Of a DNA stretch of 64,000 bases, positions 50,401 through 61,400 are shown one piece after another. The stretch's first letter is position 1; each line of letters starts with the position of its first letter. Source of the stretch: Hemerocallis citrina (taxonomy: Eukaryota; Streptophyta; Magnoliopsida; Asparagales; Asphodelaceae); the NCBI GenBank assembly GCA_017893485.1, contig CM030365.1:29472289-29536288 (forward strand), written 5' to 3'. The position numbers and the translations under genes are program-made. The notes below the pieces were generated by a model. The model was not told where the DNA came from, ran no database searches, and saw nothing but the letters and a program-made list of their open reading frames with translations.

Positions 50401-51978
50401 ATTTATTCCATGAAAAATACTGACAAAAAAAACCTGTATGTTTCTTGCTAGCTGTATTTTGACTGTTATTTTCGACCCACTAAATGAACCTATAATAAAT
50501 AACTTTATGAATAAGAATTGTAGTCTTATTTTTCTAGTTTCCAGAACATCTTGAATTTCTAAATTCCGGGTTGTGAAGCAAAAGTTATGCCCGTTTTACT
50601 ACAGTTGTGTTTTTATTTTCAGATTTTCAGATTCTAGTATATTTGATATTTAAATTGTTAAAAGGCTGATCATATGTTAAAATTGTGCTATGAAAATTTC
50701 CAGATTATTACTTAACATGTTTAGGAATCTAGTAAATATTTTGAATGGATTTTATTTCGAGTTGTTGCTGATTCTAAAATTATAATAACTTGATGTCGAA
50801 TTTCTGCCGAACATGTAATCTGTAAAGAATGTGGTGTTTAACCTAGATACTGTTGTCGGATTTTGAACTTTAAATATGCATTGGAACCGTGTAGAAGTCT
50901 AATTTCTAGAATTTTTGACGGATTTAGTTCTTGAGTTCTGAAATAGTGAGGAATTATGTTTTAGTACAGACTACTCTTGCTGCACCGAATTTCACTTTTC
51001 GGTTTTCATGAAATAATTGTTCCTATATTGTAGTCTTGCATGATTTAGAGTGTGTATATTGCATTGCATGATCCTAGTCTCCTATTGTCATGATTTTAAT
51101 TGTACTATTCAAGTTATCATCTAATTGTTTCTCTATTGTTACAATTGTTCCTCGAAATATCCCTTAATTGCATATTATATTGTTGCATCAATAAAATAGT
51201 TAACAACTTTGGATTTAAAGGGTGGTCTAAGTATTGAACAAGGTAAAGACTGTACTTGGAGGAGGGCCTGTGTTTTCCTAAATAATGTTCCGGCCAGTGT
51301 TTTATGGTGTGATTGTGGCTTATGACAGTAACCCAATCTATCATGTACCGTATTATTATCGAAGATCGTATTGTGCACCAAAAGGTGAATAGTGTTTACT
51401 GTTGCCAAGTACATGATCTACAGAGTACACCAGTTAAGTCTAAATGAAATGGTATGTATGCATCGAAACTGTAGTATGGAACATATGGGACACAGTAGTA
51501 CGTGCATTAGTTATGATTAAAATAATTAATAGACATAAGGATTGACACATCATCGACATTGCATATTGTATATCATTGTTCCTATTGATATCGAATATTG
51601 TCTAAGTATTATTGATATCGACCATTGAATATTGTTACAGATTATTGAATCATTGTTTATAACCATTGCATTGACTACCATATTATTTATCATTGCTATT
51701 GTCCCATGTTATTGATTCCTATTGATTTATGAAATCATTGTTATATTGTTATTCTATTGTTCCCTACTTTCTCTACTTGCTGTCCATGACTTTCTCTAAG
51801 GATAATTTTTCTTCTCTTTTTAGATGAAGTATTCACAGGTAATGAAAGAGAATTGTCTGCTGGGATTGGAGAACAAACTTTCTAAAAAAATTTTGCTTTA
51901 TAATTGAATGTTTTTTCATTGAACAATTGTATTGAGACTTATTACTATTGTGTTTGAGATTTATTATTGTATTGGGCT

Positions 51979-52571
51979 TGTTGCCGCTGAATCTGGTGTG
52001 GGGCAAACAGATAGTATTTGTGGATTCTTGGAAAACATTGAATAGCAAACCTGTTACCTGTTTCGCCGGAGTTTGACCATTGCTCCCGCCGTTCACCTGC
52101 AAAAAGTGCGAGACACCAGGGTTGTTCCCGGCGACGCACCCTCCGATGCTCAAGTCAGTAATCAGAAGTGATTATGAAAGAGCGTAAAACTGGCAAAAGA
52201 TTGATTACCTCTTAATGGAGATGGGTGGGGGGTATTTATAGGCGCCACTGGGATCAAATTAGGAATGTAATCCCTGTGGTTAGATAAGGAATGTAATCCC
52301 TAATCCCTAGTGAAAGGATAGATATGAATCAGGGCCGTTGATTAGGATTAATCAGAAACCCTAATTCTATCCTTTCTGGACCGGGTTCGCTGCGGGTTGA
52401 AACCCGCACCCAGTTAAGGTAGATCCGTTTGCGGGTTAGTGGGTCTCCGAGGAGGAGAACCAGTACCCGCTTCAGACCTATTGGTAGGTGAAATTACTGT
52501 TTTACCCCTGGGCTTCAAGATTCGTGTCCGATTTGGACGGTTCCGATTTAACCCCATTTTTAGCCATATCA
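51979..52571 (-). repeat. R5 3' LTR (593 bp)
   Basis: The left edge TGTTGCCGC is where LTR-D similarity ends. The right edge is ATATCA, so the LTR starts TGATATGGC on the minus strand, next to a polypurine tract. Minus-strand TATA box TATAAATA at 52,240-52,233. An alternative right edge at 52,831 (TGTTG/CAACA ends) lacks an adjacent purine tract. Confidence 0.65.
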
Positions 52572-52591
52572 CGAGCCCCCCACTCCCGAAG
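52572..52591 (-). promoter_or_regulatory. R5 polypurine tract
   Basis: The minus strand reads CTTCGGGAGTGGGGGGCTCG immediately before TGATATGGC. Confidence 0.72.
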
Positions 52592-52996
52592 ACTGAGTTT
52601 GATCAGCCTTTGAGGAGTAGTTTTACTGTTTTAATGGCTAGTGGAGTTGTATCGGAGTCCAAATGGAAGGTTTTGAATCTTTGAAGGAGGTAGTGTGGTG
52701 ATTTTTCAAGTCGTTTGCACTCTAAGTTGTTCTTGAGCTTTTCAGGATGTTTGGTGATTTTTATCTATTTTTTCAGATTATTTATTTAATTTTGTGAAGT
52801 GTTAACCGGTCGTTCGGGGGTCTTAACAACATGTTCTAGGCAATAATTATTCATTCAGGGGCTCAAAAATATACCCCCGAATTTATAATTATTTCCTAGA
52901 CTTTTTAGTTAATTTTCCCGAATTTTTAGTAATTTTTTCGCAATTTTTAAATAAATAAAACGATTAAAATAAATAAAAACTAATTTTTAATACCGA
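52592..52996. other. AT-rich spacer in R5
   Basis: Between the polypurine tract and the left repeat block. It contains an inverted GGGGCTC/ACCCCCG stretch near 52,857-52,880, but no gene or domain. Confidence 0.5.
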
Positions 52997-54200
52997 TTTA
53001 TGGCGTGGCGCGATCTGAGCCCTCCATCAGCGTCGAGCTTGTTTTTCTGGGCGATCGGACGATCCATGTTGCTTGGCAGATAGTTTCTCCGTATGAGAGG
53101 GTCGGTGCCTCGGTCGCTCGGCTCGTCTCCACGGCAGCTCGACTCGTTACCTCGAAATCTACCGAACAACGTGGCAAGATCCTGATCGTCCATCTCAATG
53201 CGGATCCCAAAAAATGCTATCTTGTCGTTTAGTGAACGTGGCAAGATCTGAGCCGTCCATCACGTTGAACACGTTTTTTGACAGGATCCAACGGTTGAGG
53301 AGGGTCGGCGAGTTATTTCTCCATATGTGGGGGTCGGTTCCTCGTCCACTCGGCTCGGCAGTTCGGCGTTTAGCTCGGAATCTGCCGAACTATGTGGCAC
53401 GATCCTGAGCGCCCATCTCGGTGCGGATCCCCAAAAAATGCTATCTTGTCGTTTAGTGAACGTGGCAAGATCTGAGCCGTCCATCACGTCGAGCACGTTT
53501 TTTGACAAGATCCAACGGCTAAGGAGGGTCGGTGGAATTTTTCTTCATATGTGGGGGTCGGTTTCTCGTCCCCTCGGCTTGGCAGTTTGGCGTTGTGGGC
53601 CGAATAAGTGCTCCGACAGGACGTTCGGTTGGACCTAGTAGCTCGAAGGCTCGACCAAGCTGTTCGTTAGCTCGGCTAAGCGCTTCGGTGGCTCAATTCC
53701 TTGTCTACTGTATTAGGGGCTCGGTGGTCCAGCCCAGCTATTCGGTAGCTCGGCATCCAGCTTGGAATCTGCCGAGTACGTGGCAAGATCCTGAGCGTCC
53801 ATCTCAGCGCGGATCCCCAAAAAATGCTATCTTGTTGTTTAGTGAACGTGGCAAGATCTGAGCCTTCCATCACGTCGAGCACGTTTTTTAACAAGATCCA
53901 ACGGCTGAGGAGGGTCGGCGAAATTTTTCTCCATATGTGGGGATCGGTTCATCGTCCCCTCGGCTCGGCTTCTTCCGCAGCTTGGCCCGGAGCCTCAGGA
54001 TCTGCCGAGCTATGTGGCGCGATCCTAAGGGTCCATCACGGTGTGAATCACGAGGATGGGGTTCAGATCACGAGAAAATGTTATTTTGTTGTTTTGTGAG
54101 CGTGGCACTATCTGAACCGTCGATCAAGTTTTGACACGAAATTTGGAACGATCTGACGGTGATTCGGCCTCGGCAGAATTTTTCTCTATATGTGGAGGTC
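52997..54200 (+). repeat. Left block of the GCTATCTTGTCGTTTAGTG repeat
   Basis: Marker words CTATCTTGTCGTTTAGTGAACG start near 53,217, 53,440, 53,827 and, more diverged, 54,079. Spacing is about 224, 387 and 252 bp. Shared sub-blocks are GATCCAACGG, CATATGTGG..GTCGGTTC and CTCGGCT runs. Small open frames here are by-products of the repeat. Confidence 0.85.
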
Positions 54201-54502
54201 GGTACCTCGGCACCTCGGTTTGGTTAGAACGGTTGTTCGGTGGCAGGTCGAGGTGTTGTTTGCCGAGGAATGGAGTTAGGTGTTTTGAAGAGTTCTGGCT
54301 TTGAACCGTCGCCACCCTCCGACTCAGTAGCTCAGTTGCTTAGCCAGGCTGTTCGGTAGCTCGGCTATGCACACCGGTGGCCGAGTCATGGACTTAAGCG
54401 ATTTGAGGTGTTTTTGTTTTGACGCAACTTTCCGTTTTGGCGCTTTGGCTTCTCTTAGTGGGTTTTTAAATGCCCAAGGAAGCCCAAACGTCGCTTCGTG
54501 GT

Positions 54503-54510
54503 TATAAATT
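54503..54510 (+). promoter_or_regulatory. TATA box of the R5 antisense gene
   Basis: TATAAATT, 216 bp upstream of the chosen ATG, in a single-copy stretch after the repeats and followed by CT-rich sequence. It implies a promoter independent of the LTR; inferred. Confidence 0.55.
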
Positions 54511-55713
54511 CTCACTCCCGCACCCCAGAGCTCATTTCTCACTTTTCACTCCAAGTTTTCACCTTTACTCTCTGCGTGCTCTACTAGCGGCGATTTTAGC
54601 TCCAAGGCGGTTGCGTTAGCTGTCGCGTGGGCCAGGCGATTTCCGGCGAACTAATTCTGACCGTGAACGTCACTTCAAGGCCACATCACCTCAAGGTCAG
54701 TTTATTTGCCTTATCTTTTTTAGAGATGTCAAGGGTAGACTCGGAGAGTGAGGCCTCGTCCTCGGGCGATAGTGGCGCCGAGGAGAGGAGGCGAATGGAG
54801 ATCCGAAGAAAGGGGAAGGAGGTGGCCGAGCCGTCCGTGGCCGAAGTGAAGAAGAAGAAGAAGAAGGTAGTGGCCCAATCTCCTGTAGTCGAGGAGATCA
54901 TGGAGACCGTGAGGCAAGCCCCTAAGTCGGGCCGGTACCCTTGTGTACTATCCGGCCATGTCGGAGTCAGGCAATACAAGGGCGACCTTATGAAGAAGGC
55001 GTTCATAAGTCGGTCGGCAGTCTACGTGGAGAACATCCCGGTTCTGACCACCGAGGCGGACGAGATTGCATCGGTATTATCCGAGAGGGACCTGCTCCGG
55101 ATCAAAAAAGGGTTTGCCATCCCTCCGGAGTACAAGCTGATCCTCCCCGACCCTGGGATGCGAGCGAACTCCAAACTGTCGTCGTCGGATATGTGTATGT
55201 TCGACTACGACTCGCTAAACGCCGAATTGCGCTTTCCTTTGCACCCCTTTGTGTTAGAGGTCCTCCAGTGGTACTGCCTGGCGCCGATCCAGTTCATGCC
55301 GAACACCTGGCGCCACGTGAATGCCTTCTTGCTGCAGTGCCGCAACGCCGAGGTCGAGCCAGACCTGACGATCCTTCGAAGCATGTATCGGATTCACCAG
55401 ATGCACAAGACCGAGCATCGCTACTACCTGTCACCCCGGAAAGGTGTTAGGATTATAGAGAATCTGAACTCGATAAAAGGTTCGAAGGAGAAGTTCTTTT
55501 TGTTGAGGGAGCCCTCGATGCTGAAGATTCCGACTCAGTGGAAAGTAGAGGTGCCAAAGTTTGCAAGGGTCGACCCGGTACTGACTGCGGCTGAGGAGGA
55601 AGTGGTGGGGAAGATCATGGCTCTCCCAATGTTAAGCTGGAGGGAAATGACCGAGGAGGTGCTACACGGGTCAGGCCTAAGTCCGATCGACCCGAGTACG
55701 CTCCTGACATCTC

Positions 55714-55785
55714 GTAATATATATTTTTTATCTAAGTTTTTAGCTCGTTTCGCTAACTTGCTGTTTGTTTTGTTGTTTGGAACAG
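55714..55785 (+). other. Intron 1 of the R5 antisense gene (72 bp)
   Basis: Donor TC|GTAATATAT, branch-like CTAAC near 55,752, T-rich tract, acceptor GGAACAG|AAG. The length is a multiple of three. Its translation (FLSKFLARFANLLFVLLF) is unlike the flanks. Confidence 0.7.
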
Positions 55786-56243
55786 AAGTGCCGAAGATGG
55801 ACTTTCTGGGGATGATGAACGAGCGAGGCAAGGTTGCCGACGGAAGGTAGAGGAAGAGGCCGAGCACGATGGCTTCGTCCGGCCAGCCCTCTAAGGTTCC
55901 TTCGGCAGTTGCTCCGCCTATTACCGTTGCTGAGGTCCCCTCGCCAGCGGTGGTCGTTGCCGCCGACTCCTCGGCTCCTGCTGTGTTTGCCACGGCCGGT
56001 GATGCCATCGATGTTTCGGCGGAGCTGTTGTTCCAGGCTTCGCCCCTGACCACTCAGGCCGAGGAGATCCTAGCCGAGGAGTTCGTTCCGGACTGGCGAG
56101 TCAAGAACCACGACGGCTTCCTCGGGGACTCGCAGATGTGCATGCAAGCCGTCAAGCACTTAGCGACCCCGAAGGATCGAGTAGCACTGAAGGAGGGGAT
56201 GACTGGCGATGACACCTACGAAGTCGCTTGGTCGCTTGTGTCG

Positions 56244-56330
56244 GTAAGTTTTGCATTCATTTTTCTTGATAATTTCTTAAGTCTGCCGTTCGGCTTTTAC
56301 TTTGTTCTTATTCTCTTTTTTCTTCGGCAG
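56244..56330 (+). other. Intron 2 of the R5 antisense gene (87 bp)
   Basis: Donor TCG|GTAAGTT (near-perfect), acceptor TCTTCGGCAG|GCC after a long T-rich tract. The multiple-of-three length lets the frame read through a hydrophobic insert. Confidence 0.85.
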
Positions 56331-57091
56331 GCCACCTGTCAATTCGGCCACCTCCTTAAAGCGTTCGCCGAACAGGAGAGGGAGTTCAAGGTCGCCAGCG
56401 ATAAGGACAGGGCAGAGAAGGTGAGGGCGGTTCGACAGCTCGAGGTAGAGCAGAGACGCGCGGATGGCTTGGAGGTCCGGGTCGCTGACCTTGAAGCGGA
56501 CCTGGAGTGAGCGAAGGGGCGGCTAGCTGAGGAGGTTGCCAAAGTCGCCAAGGCTGCCGAGGAGCTGGCGGCATCGGCGAAGGCTCTGGCGGAGGCAAAG
56601 GCGGAGAAGGACGCCGTGGCGGCGGTGATCAGGGCCGAAGTCGAGGCCGAGGCGAAGGCGCACATGGCCTCCAACATGGAGAAGTCCTACGAGAGGGCGC
56701 TTGACCATGTCCAGGACTGCATCCCCAGCTTTCAGCGGGTTGGATATAGGATGTGGCCCGGAGCTGCGGCAGTGGGCGAAGAGGAGGAAGGCCAAGAGGA
56801 GGAAGGCGACGAGGAGGAGGAAGTGGTCCCTGAGACTGTGGTGACCGACCCCCAGGCCGAGGCGACTGGGAATGAGGGGCCGTCTGGCGAGGCGCCTGTG
56901 GTCGAGCCGACGATGCAGGTGGACCCCTGACCTCCTCGTCTTTTGTAATTTTGTTTTTCCTTTTTCAGAATGTAACGCCTTTTTGCGGACTGGCCACCGC
57001 CTCTTCTTTATGAATGAAAATCTTATTTCAAATTTGTCTTAGTGTTTGGCTCGGACTTTAGTCTTTCAATTGTGATGTTCTCGTCTTTCAG

Positions 57092-57766
57092 ATCCTCGAA
57101 CATGCTCTAGATACCACAACAGCTCGGCGTCGTGCTGAACTGTTTAAGCAGTCTCGCGAGGCTCGCCTCGAGGGTAAGATCGAGCTGATCAGGAAAGTTT
57201 CGCTCAATGTGGAGAAGAAGAACACTGAGCTGCTGGCCGAGGTGCACCACTTACCGATAGTCGAGGAGGAGCTCTCGACGAAGGAGGAAGAGCTGGCCTC
57301 GGCGCTGGCCGAGCGAGACGAGCTCGCGAAGAAGGTCGAGCAGCTACAGAGGGTCACGGTCGATAAGAGCATCGAGGTGACCAATTTGCGTTGCATTATA
57401 TCTGATAGTGCTGAGTACCCGAGTTCGGCGAAACTCCCTCGATTCAAGATACTGGTTAAGGACGACACTTTGAAAGACAGGATCGTTGAGCTCGAGGAGG
57501 AAGTGGCTCGTCTGAAGCCTCAGCCCGCGAGGACTAACGTCCGCAGCACCTCGTGCACTCGCGAGGAGAGAGAGCGAGGGATCTCCTTTTACGAGCTCGC
57601 GACTCATGCTCCCGTCGTTGGTCGGACTGCGGCCGATGCCCAAAGCGGTGTAGCTGTTAGCTCGAGCGGAGCCTCGGTTGGAGCCACTGTTAGGGTTAGC
57701 GGCGAAGAGGCGTCCCAGTTCGTCGGCCTAGAGACGAGCTCGGAGATGAAGAGACGAAAACGCTGA
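57092..57766 (+). pseudogene. R5 second coiled-coil exon or gene
   Basis: An open frame begins right after TCGTCTTTCAG (acceptor-like) and runs to TGA at 57,764. It has no ATG in frame near its start. Residues 1-110 are strongly heptad-like (EEELSTKEEELASALAERDE, DRIVELEEEVARL); the rest is Ser/Ala-rich, ending KRRKR. A donor-like CAG|GTGGAC at 56,919 is in matching phase, so it could be a further exon of the upstream gene (173-bp intron). However, AATGAAA sequences in between look like a 3' end. No family recognised. Confidence 0.55.
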
Positions 57767-57850
57767 GTGTCCCTGAATTGGAATGTCCCTATTCCGAGGA
57801 GGCGCTGAACTAGTTGTACTGGGCTTCTGATTTCTTGCATCATCTTCTTC

Positions 57851-57929
57851 GTTGTAATTTCTTGCCTTGTAAATTTATCAAGTTGCTTTTTTGTTGTAAC
57901 TTCTTGCCTTGTAAATTTATCAAGTTGTT
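57851..57929. repeat. 42-bp tandem duplication downstream of the antisense gene
   Basis: GTTGTAATTTCTTGCCTTG recurs at 57,893 with GTTGTAACTTCTTGCC, and the TAAATTTATCAAGTTG tail is repeated. Confidence 0.8.
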
Positions 57930-58129
57930 TTAATGAAATCGAAGTTCGTCTGCCCATTGTTGTGCCGTAGTTGCCTTACTCTTGAAACGAACCATAAGAA
58001 CCAATAGTTAGCTTCTTCGAGCATTCTAGACATAGAACTCTTGTCTTAGCTGTAGAACTTTAGCTCTTGCTCGGAGTATACCGAGGCAACTTTGCACTTC
58101 GGTGGTGTGGTAGCTCGGATTTCAGACCC

Positions 58130-58640
58130 GAACCACGTGGCTCAATCTGGACGGTCGATCACGATCGTGGCACGAATCACGATGCGGGAGGCTCGAGTTT
58201 CGAGAAAACACTATCTTGTCGTTTTGTGGATACGTGGCACGATCTGATCCGTTCATCATGTTCTAGTACGCATTTTGAGACGATCCAACGGTGAAATTGG
58301 TTCGGCGGAATTTTTTTCCATATGTGGAGGTCGGTTCCTTGTCCGCTCGGTTTGGGATACTGAGGTAGTGCAGTCAGGCCGAGCGTTGGACTCCGAACAC
58401 ACCGTTAGAGTGGTTTAATTTGGACGGTCGATCACGATCATGGCACAAATCACGAGTCGGGAGGCTCGAGTACCGAGAAAACGCTATCTTGTCGTTTTTT
58501 GGATACGTGGCACGATCTGATCCGTTCATCGTGTTCTAGTATGCATTTTGAGACGATCTAACGGTGAAATTAGTTCGGCAGAATTTTTCTCCATATGTGG
58601 AGGTCGGTTCCTCGTCCGCTCGGTTCGGGATACTGAGGGA
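58130..58640 (+). repeat. Right block of the CTATCTTGTCGTTT repeat
   Basis: Two units, with markers near 58,200 and 58,485 (about 285 bp apart). They share CTATCTTGTCGTTTTGTGGA, GATCCAACGG, CATATGTGGAGGTCGGTTCC and the TACGTGGCACGATCTGA word with the block at 52,997-54,200, in the same direction. Confidence 0.85.
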
Positions 58641-60030
58641 GTGCAGTCGAGCCGAGCTTTGGACTCCGAACTCGCCGTTAGAGTAGTTCAACGGTTGTGG
58701 GAGCAGTTCCGAATGGCGACCTACTTCTTGCTCGCTTAAGAGCGAGCTTGCGAAATAGAGTCGAGCCAAGTGTCAGACTCCGAACCATCGTTAGAGTTGT
58801 TCAACGGTTGTGGGAGCAGTTCTGAATGGCGAACTACTTCTAGCTCACTTAAGAGCGAACTTGCGAAGTAGAATCGAGACAAGTGTTGGACTCCGAACCA
58901 TCGTTAGAGTTGTTCAACGGTTGTGGGAGCAGTTCCGAATGACGACCTACTTCTAGCTCGCTTAAGAGTGAACCTGCGAAGTAGAATCGAGCCAAGTGTT
59001 GGACTCCGAACCATCGTCAGAGTTGTTCAAGGGTTAAGGGAGCAGTTCCGAATAGCGAACTACTTCTAGCTCGCTTAAGAGCGAACTTGCGAAGTAGAAT
59101 CGAGCCATGTGTTGGACTCCGAACCATCGTTAGAGTTGTTCAACGGTTGTGGGAGCAGTTCCGAATGGCGACCTACTTCTAGCTTGCTTAAGAGCGAACT
59201 TGCGAAGTAGAATCGAGCCAAGTGTTGGACTTCGAACCATTGTTAGAGTTGTTCAACGGTTGTGGGAGCAGTTCCGAATGACGACCTACTTTTAGCTCGC
59301 TTAAGAGCGAACTTGCGAAGTACAATCGAGCCAAGTGTTGGACTCTGAACCATCGTTAGAGTTGTTCAACGGTTGTGGGAGCAGTTCCGAATGGCGACCT
59401 ACTTCTAGCTCGCTTAAGAGCGAACCTGCGAAGTAGAATCGAGCCAAGTGTTGGACTCCAAACCATCGTTAGAGTTGTTCAATGGTTGTGGGAGCAGTTC
59501 CGAATGGCAAACTACTTCTAGCTCGCTTAAGAGCGAACTTGCAAAGTAGAATCGAGCCAAGTGTTGGACTCCGAACCATCGTTAGAGTTGTTCAACGGTT
59601 GTGGGATCAGTTCCGAATGGCGACATACTTCTAGCTCGCTTAAGAGCGAACCTGCGAAGTAGAATCGAGCCAAGTGTTGGACTCCGAACCATCGTTAGAG
59701 TTGTTCAACGGTTGTGGGAGCAGTTCCGAATGGCAAACTACTTCTAGCTCGCTTAAGAGCGAACTTTCCAAGTAGAATCGAGCCAAGTGTTGGACTCCGA
59801 ACCATCATTAGAGTTGTTCAACAGTTGTGGGAGCAGTTCCGAATGGTGACCTACTTCTAGCTCGCTTAAGAGCGAACCTGCGAAGTAGAATCGAGCCAAG
59901 TGTTGGACTCCGAACCATCGTTAGAGTTGTTCAACGGTTGTGGGAGCAGTTCCGAACGGCGACTTACTTCTAGCTCGCTTAAAAGCAAACTTGCGAAGTA
60001 GAATCGAGCCATGTGTTGGACTCCGAACCA
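58641..60030 (+). repeat. 113-bp tandem array, about 12 units, constant phase
   Basis: The word TTCAACGGTTG (with point variants) starts at 58,687, 58,800, 58,913, 59,026, 59,139, 59,252, 59,365, 59,478, 59,591, 59,704, 59,817 and 59,930: eleven successive steps of exactly 113 bp. Each unit contains an imperfect inverted repeat, CTACTTC...TCGCT-TAAG-AGCGA...GAAGTAG. Confidence 0.95.
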
Positions 60031-60212
60031 TCGTTAGGGTGAAGAGTAAAAGCAGAGAGATGCAAACAGTTTTACAAGTAAAATATGAAAAAGCTTTATT
60101 TATTGATGACTAATGGTCGGCTGCTTCTAAAGTTGTGAGCCGTTATTACAAGAGAGAAATAAAGGAAAAAATACAAGTAAAAGGAGAGGAACGGTTCGAC
60201 ATCCCAGAATAC
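60031..60212. other. Spacer between array and R5 pol end
   Basis: AT-rich; I see no feature. It would be the 3' flank of pol on the minus strand. Confidence 0.5.
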
Positions 60213-61400
60213 TTAGATAGGCGTTAGTGCTCTCTCTTGGTATTTCAAAAGATGGTCGGCATTCCAAGTCCTGGGGATCTCTCTGCCTTCGAGGTCTTCT
60301 AGTCTGTATGTCCCGGGCCGAACTCTTTGGCGATCTTATAGGGTCCCTCCCAATTTGGAGCTAGTTTGCTCTTCTGACCAGGAAAAGAGATGGCTAACTT
60401 TCTGAGGACCAAGTCCCCTTCTTTGAGGTCGGTAGGACGGACTCTCTTATTGTATGCCAACTCGATCCTTCTTCGGTAGCTTTGTTGATGAATAGCAGCT
60501 CTTTCTCGGATCTCATCAATCAGGTCTAGATTTGCTCGGAGCTCTCTGGCATTTTGTTCTTCTTCATAAGCCATTAGACGAGGAGAGGGTATACCGACTT
60601 CTAGGGGGATCATAGCCTCGGACCCATAGGTGAGATTGAATGGAGACTCTCCTGTGGGGGTCCGTTTTGTAGTGCGGTAGTTCCACAGCACGTTAGGGAG
60701 CTGATCGACCCATAAGCCTTTAGAGCATTTATCCAACCTCTTCTTAATATCGGAGAGGATCTGTCGGTTAGCATTCTCCACTTGGCCATTCGACTGCGGA
60801 TGGGAAATGGAGGAGAATTGGTGTTGGATGGCGAGGTCTTCACAGAGAGCTTGGAAGGCAGCCCCGGTGAACTGGGTTCCGTTGTCTGTTATGAGGATCC
60901 GAGGGACACCGAATTGGCAGATTACGTTCTTACAAAAGAACTAAACTACCTTGTTCTCGGTGATCATGGCCAAGGGCTCGGCCTCTATCCACTTTGAGAA
61001 GTAGTCGATTGCCACGACTAAGAATTTGAACTGGCCGGGAGCTGGTGGGAATGGCCCTAGTAAATCCATCCCCCACATTGCGAAAGGGATTGGACTTGAT
61101 AGGGAAGTGAGTGGAGCTTATGGGAGGCGACGGATGTTGGAGTACTTCTGACATGAGCTGCATTGCCGAACGTGTCGTTCGGCGTCTTGTACGAGAGTGG
61201 GCCAGAAATATCCATAATTCAATACTTTGCGGGCTAAGGCTCTGGACCCTGAATGTGCACCGCCGATGCCCTCGTGAAGTTCTTGCAGGGCGTAGTCGGC
61301 TTGTTCCGGGGAGAGGCATCTCAAATAAGGCTTGCCGTCTACCTGTGTGAAGGAGCGCTTGTATAGGATGCCCTCGACGAGTGTGTATCGCTCTGCTCGG
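60213..61400 (-). pseudogene. R5 integrase (broken)
   Basis: Joined upstream to the second RNase H stretch. The zinc-binding domain (HEGIGGAHSG..., CSSCQK) is at about 61,285-61,140. The core is in another frame: the Asp of AIDYF lies near 61,010 and TDNGTQF near 60,880, with a TAG near 60,940. The C-terminal part (ENANRQIL..LP.VLWNYRTT, then GDLVLRK) is open from 60,781. A one-base frameshift near 60,316 separates it from the natural end RPGTYRLEDLEG...TPI, stop 60,215-60,213. Confidence 0.82.

Larger units (their letters stand above)
26590..51978 (+). repeat. LTR-D: truncated R4-family LTR, host of R3 and R5
   Basis: Parts: about 26,590-27,462 and 50,010-51,978. They match the R4 LTR reverse complemented; the first lacks roughly its first 500 bp and the second stops where R5 begins. 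A TATA box (CTATAAATAC) is at 26,921-26,930 and a GC-rich leader at 27,050-27,260. R3 sits between them with a perfect duplication. The rest of LTR-D would be to the right of R5, outside the window. No gene. Confidence 0.8.
54726..56930 (+). pseudogene. R5 antisense accessory gene: plant transposon-type (PF04195-like) domain plus coiled coil, two nonsense codons
   Basis: One continuous frame from ATG 54,726 (MSRVDSESEASS) to TGA 56,928. The next upstream in-frame start (54,627) would fall in leader sequence. Residues 1-60 are acidic then Lys-rich (KKKKKK, nuclear-type). Residues about 160-210 carry FPLHPFVLEVL...APIQFMPNTWR, the signature of the 'putative gypsy-type transposase' domain, PF04195 by recall. 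The second half is Ala/Pro-rich, then a long Glu/Ala/Lys coiled coil, then an acidic tail (EEEEGQEEEGDEEEE). Two introns (55,714-55,785; 56,244-56,330) keep frame. Stops TAG 55,848 and TGA 56,508 break it. The function of such proteins is unknown. Confidence 0.78.

Noticed and set aside
52572..52831. Extending the R5 LTR to 52,831 (TGTTG...CAACA ends)
   Set aside because: The ends are appealing, but no purine tract adjoins them; one directly adjoins 52,571.
54696..54723. GTCAGT...TTTTTTAG just before the antisense gene's ATG
   Set aside because: It looks like a leader intron, but at 28 bp it is too short for plant splicing.
58641..60030. CRISPR-like array
   Set aside because: Units are contiguous 113-bp repeats without unique spacers, inside a plant retrotransposon.
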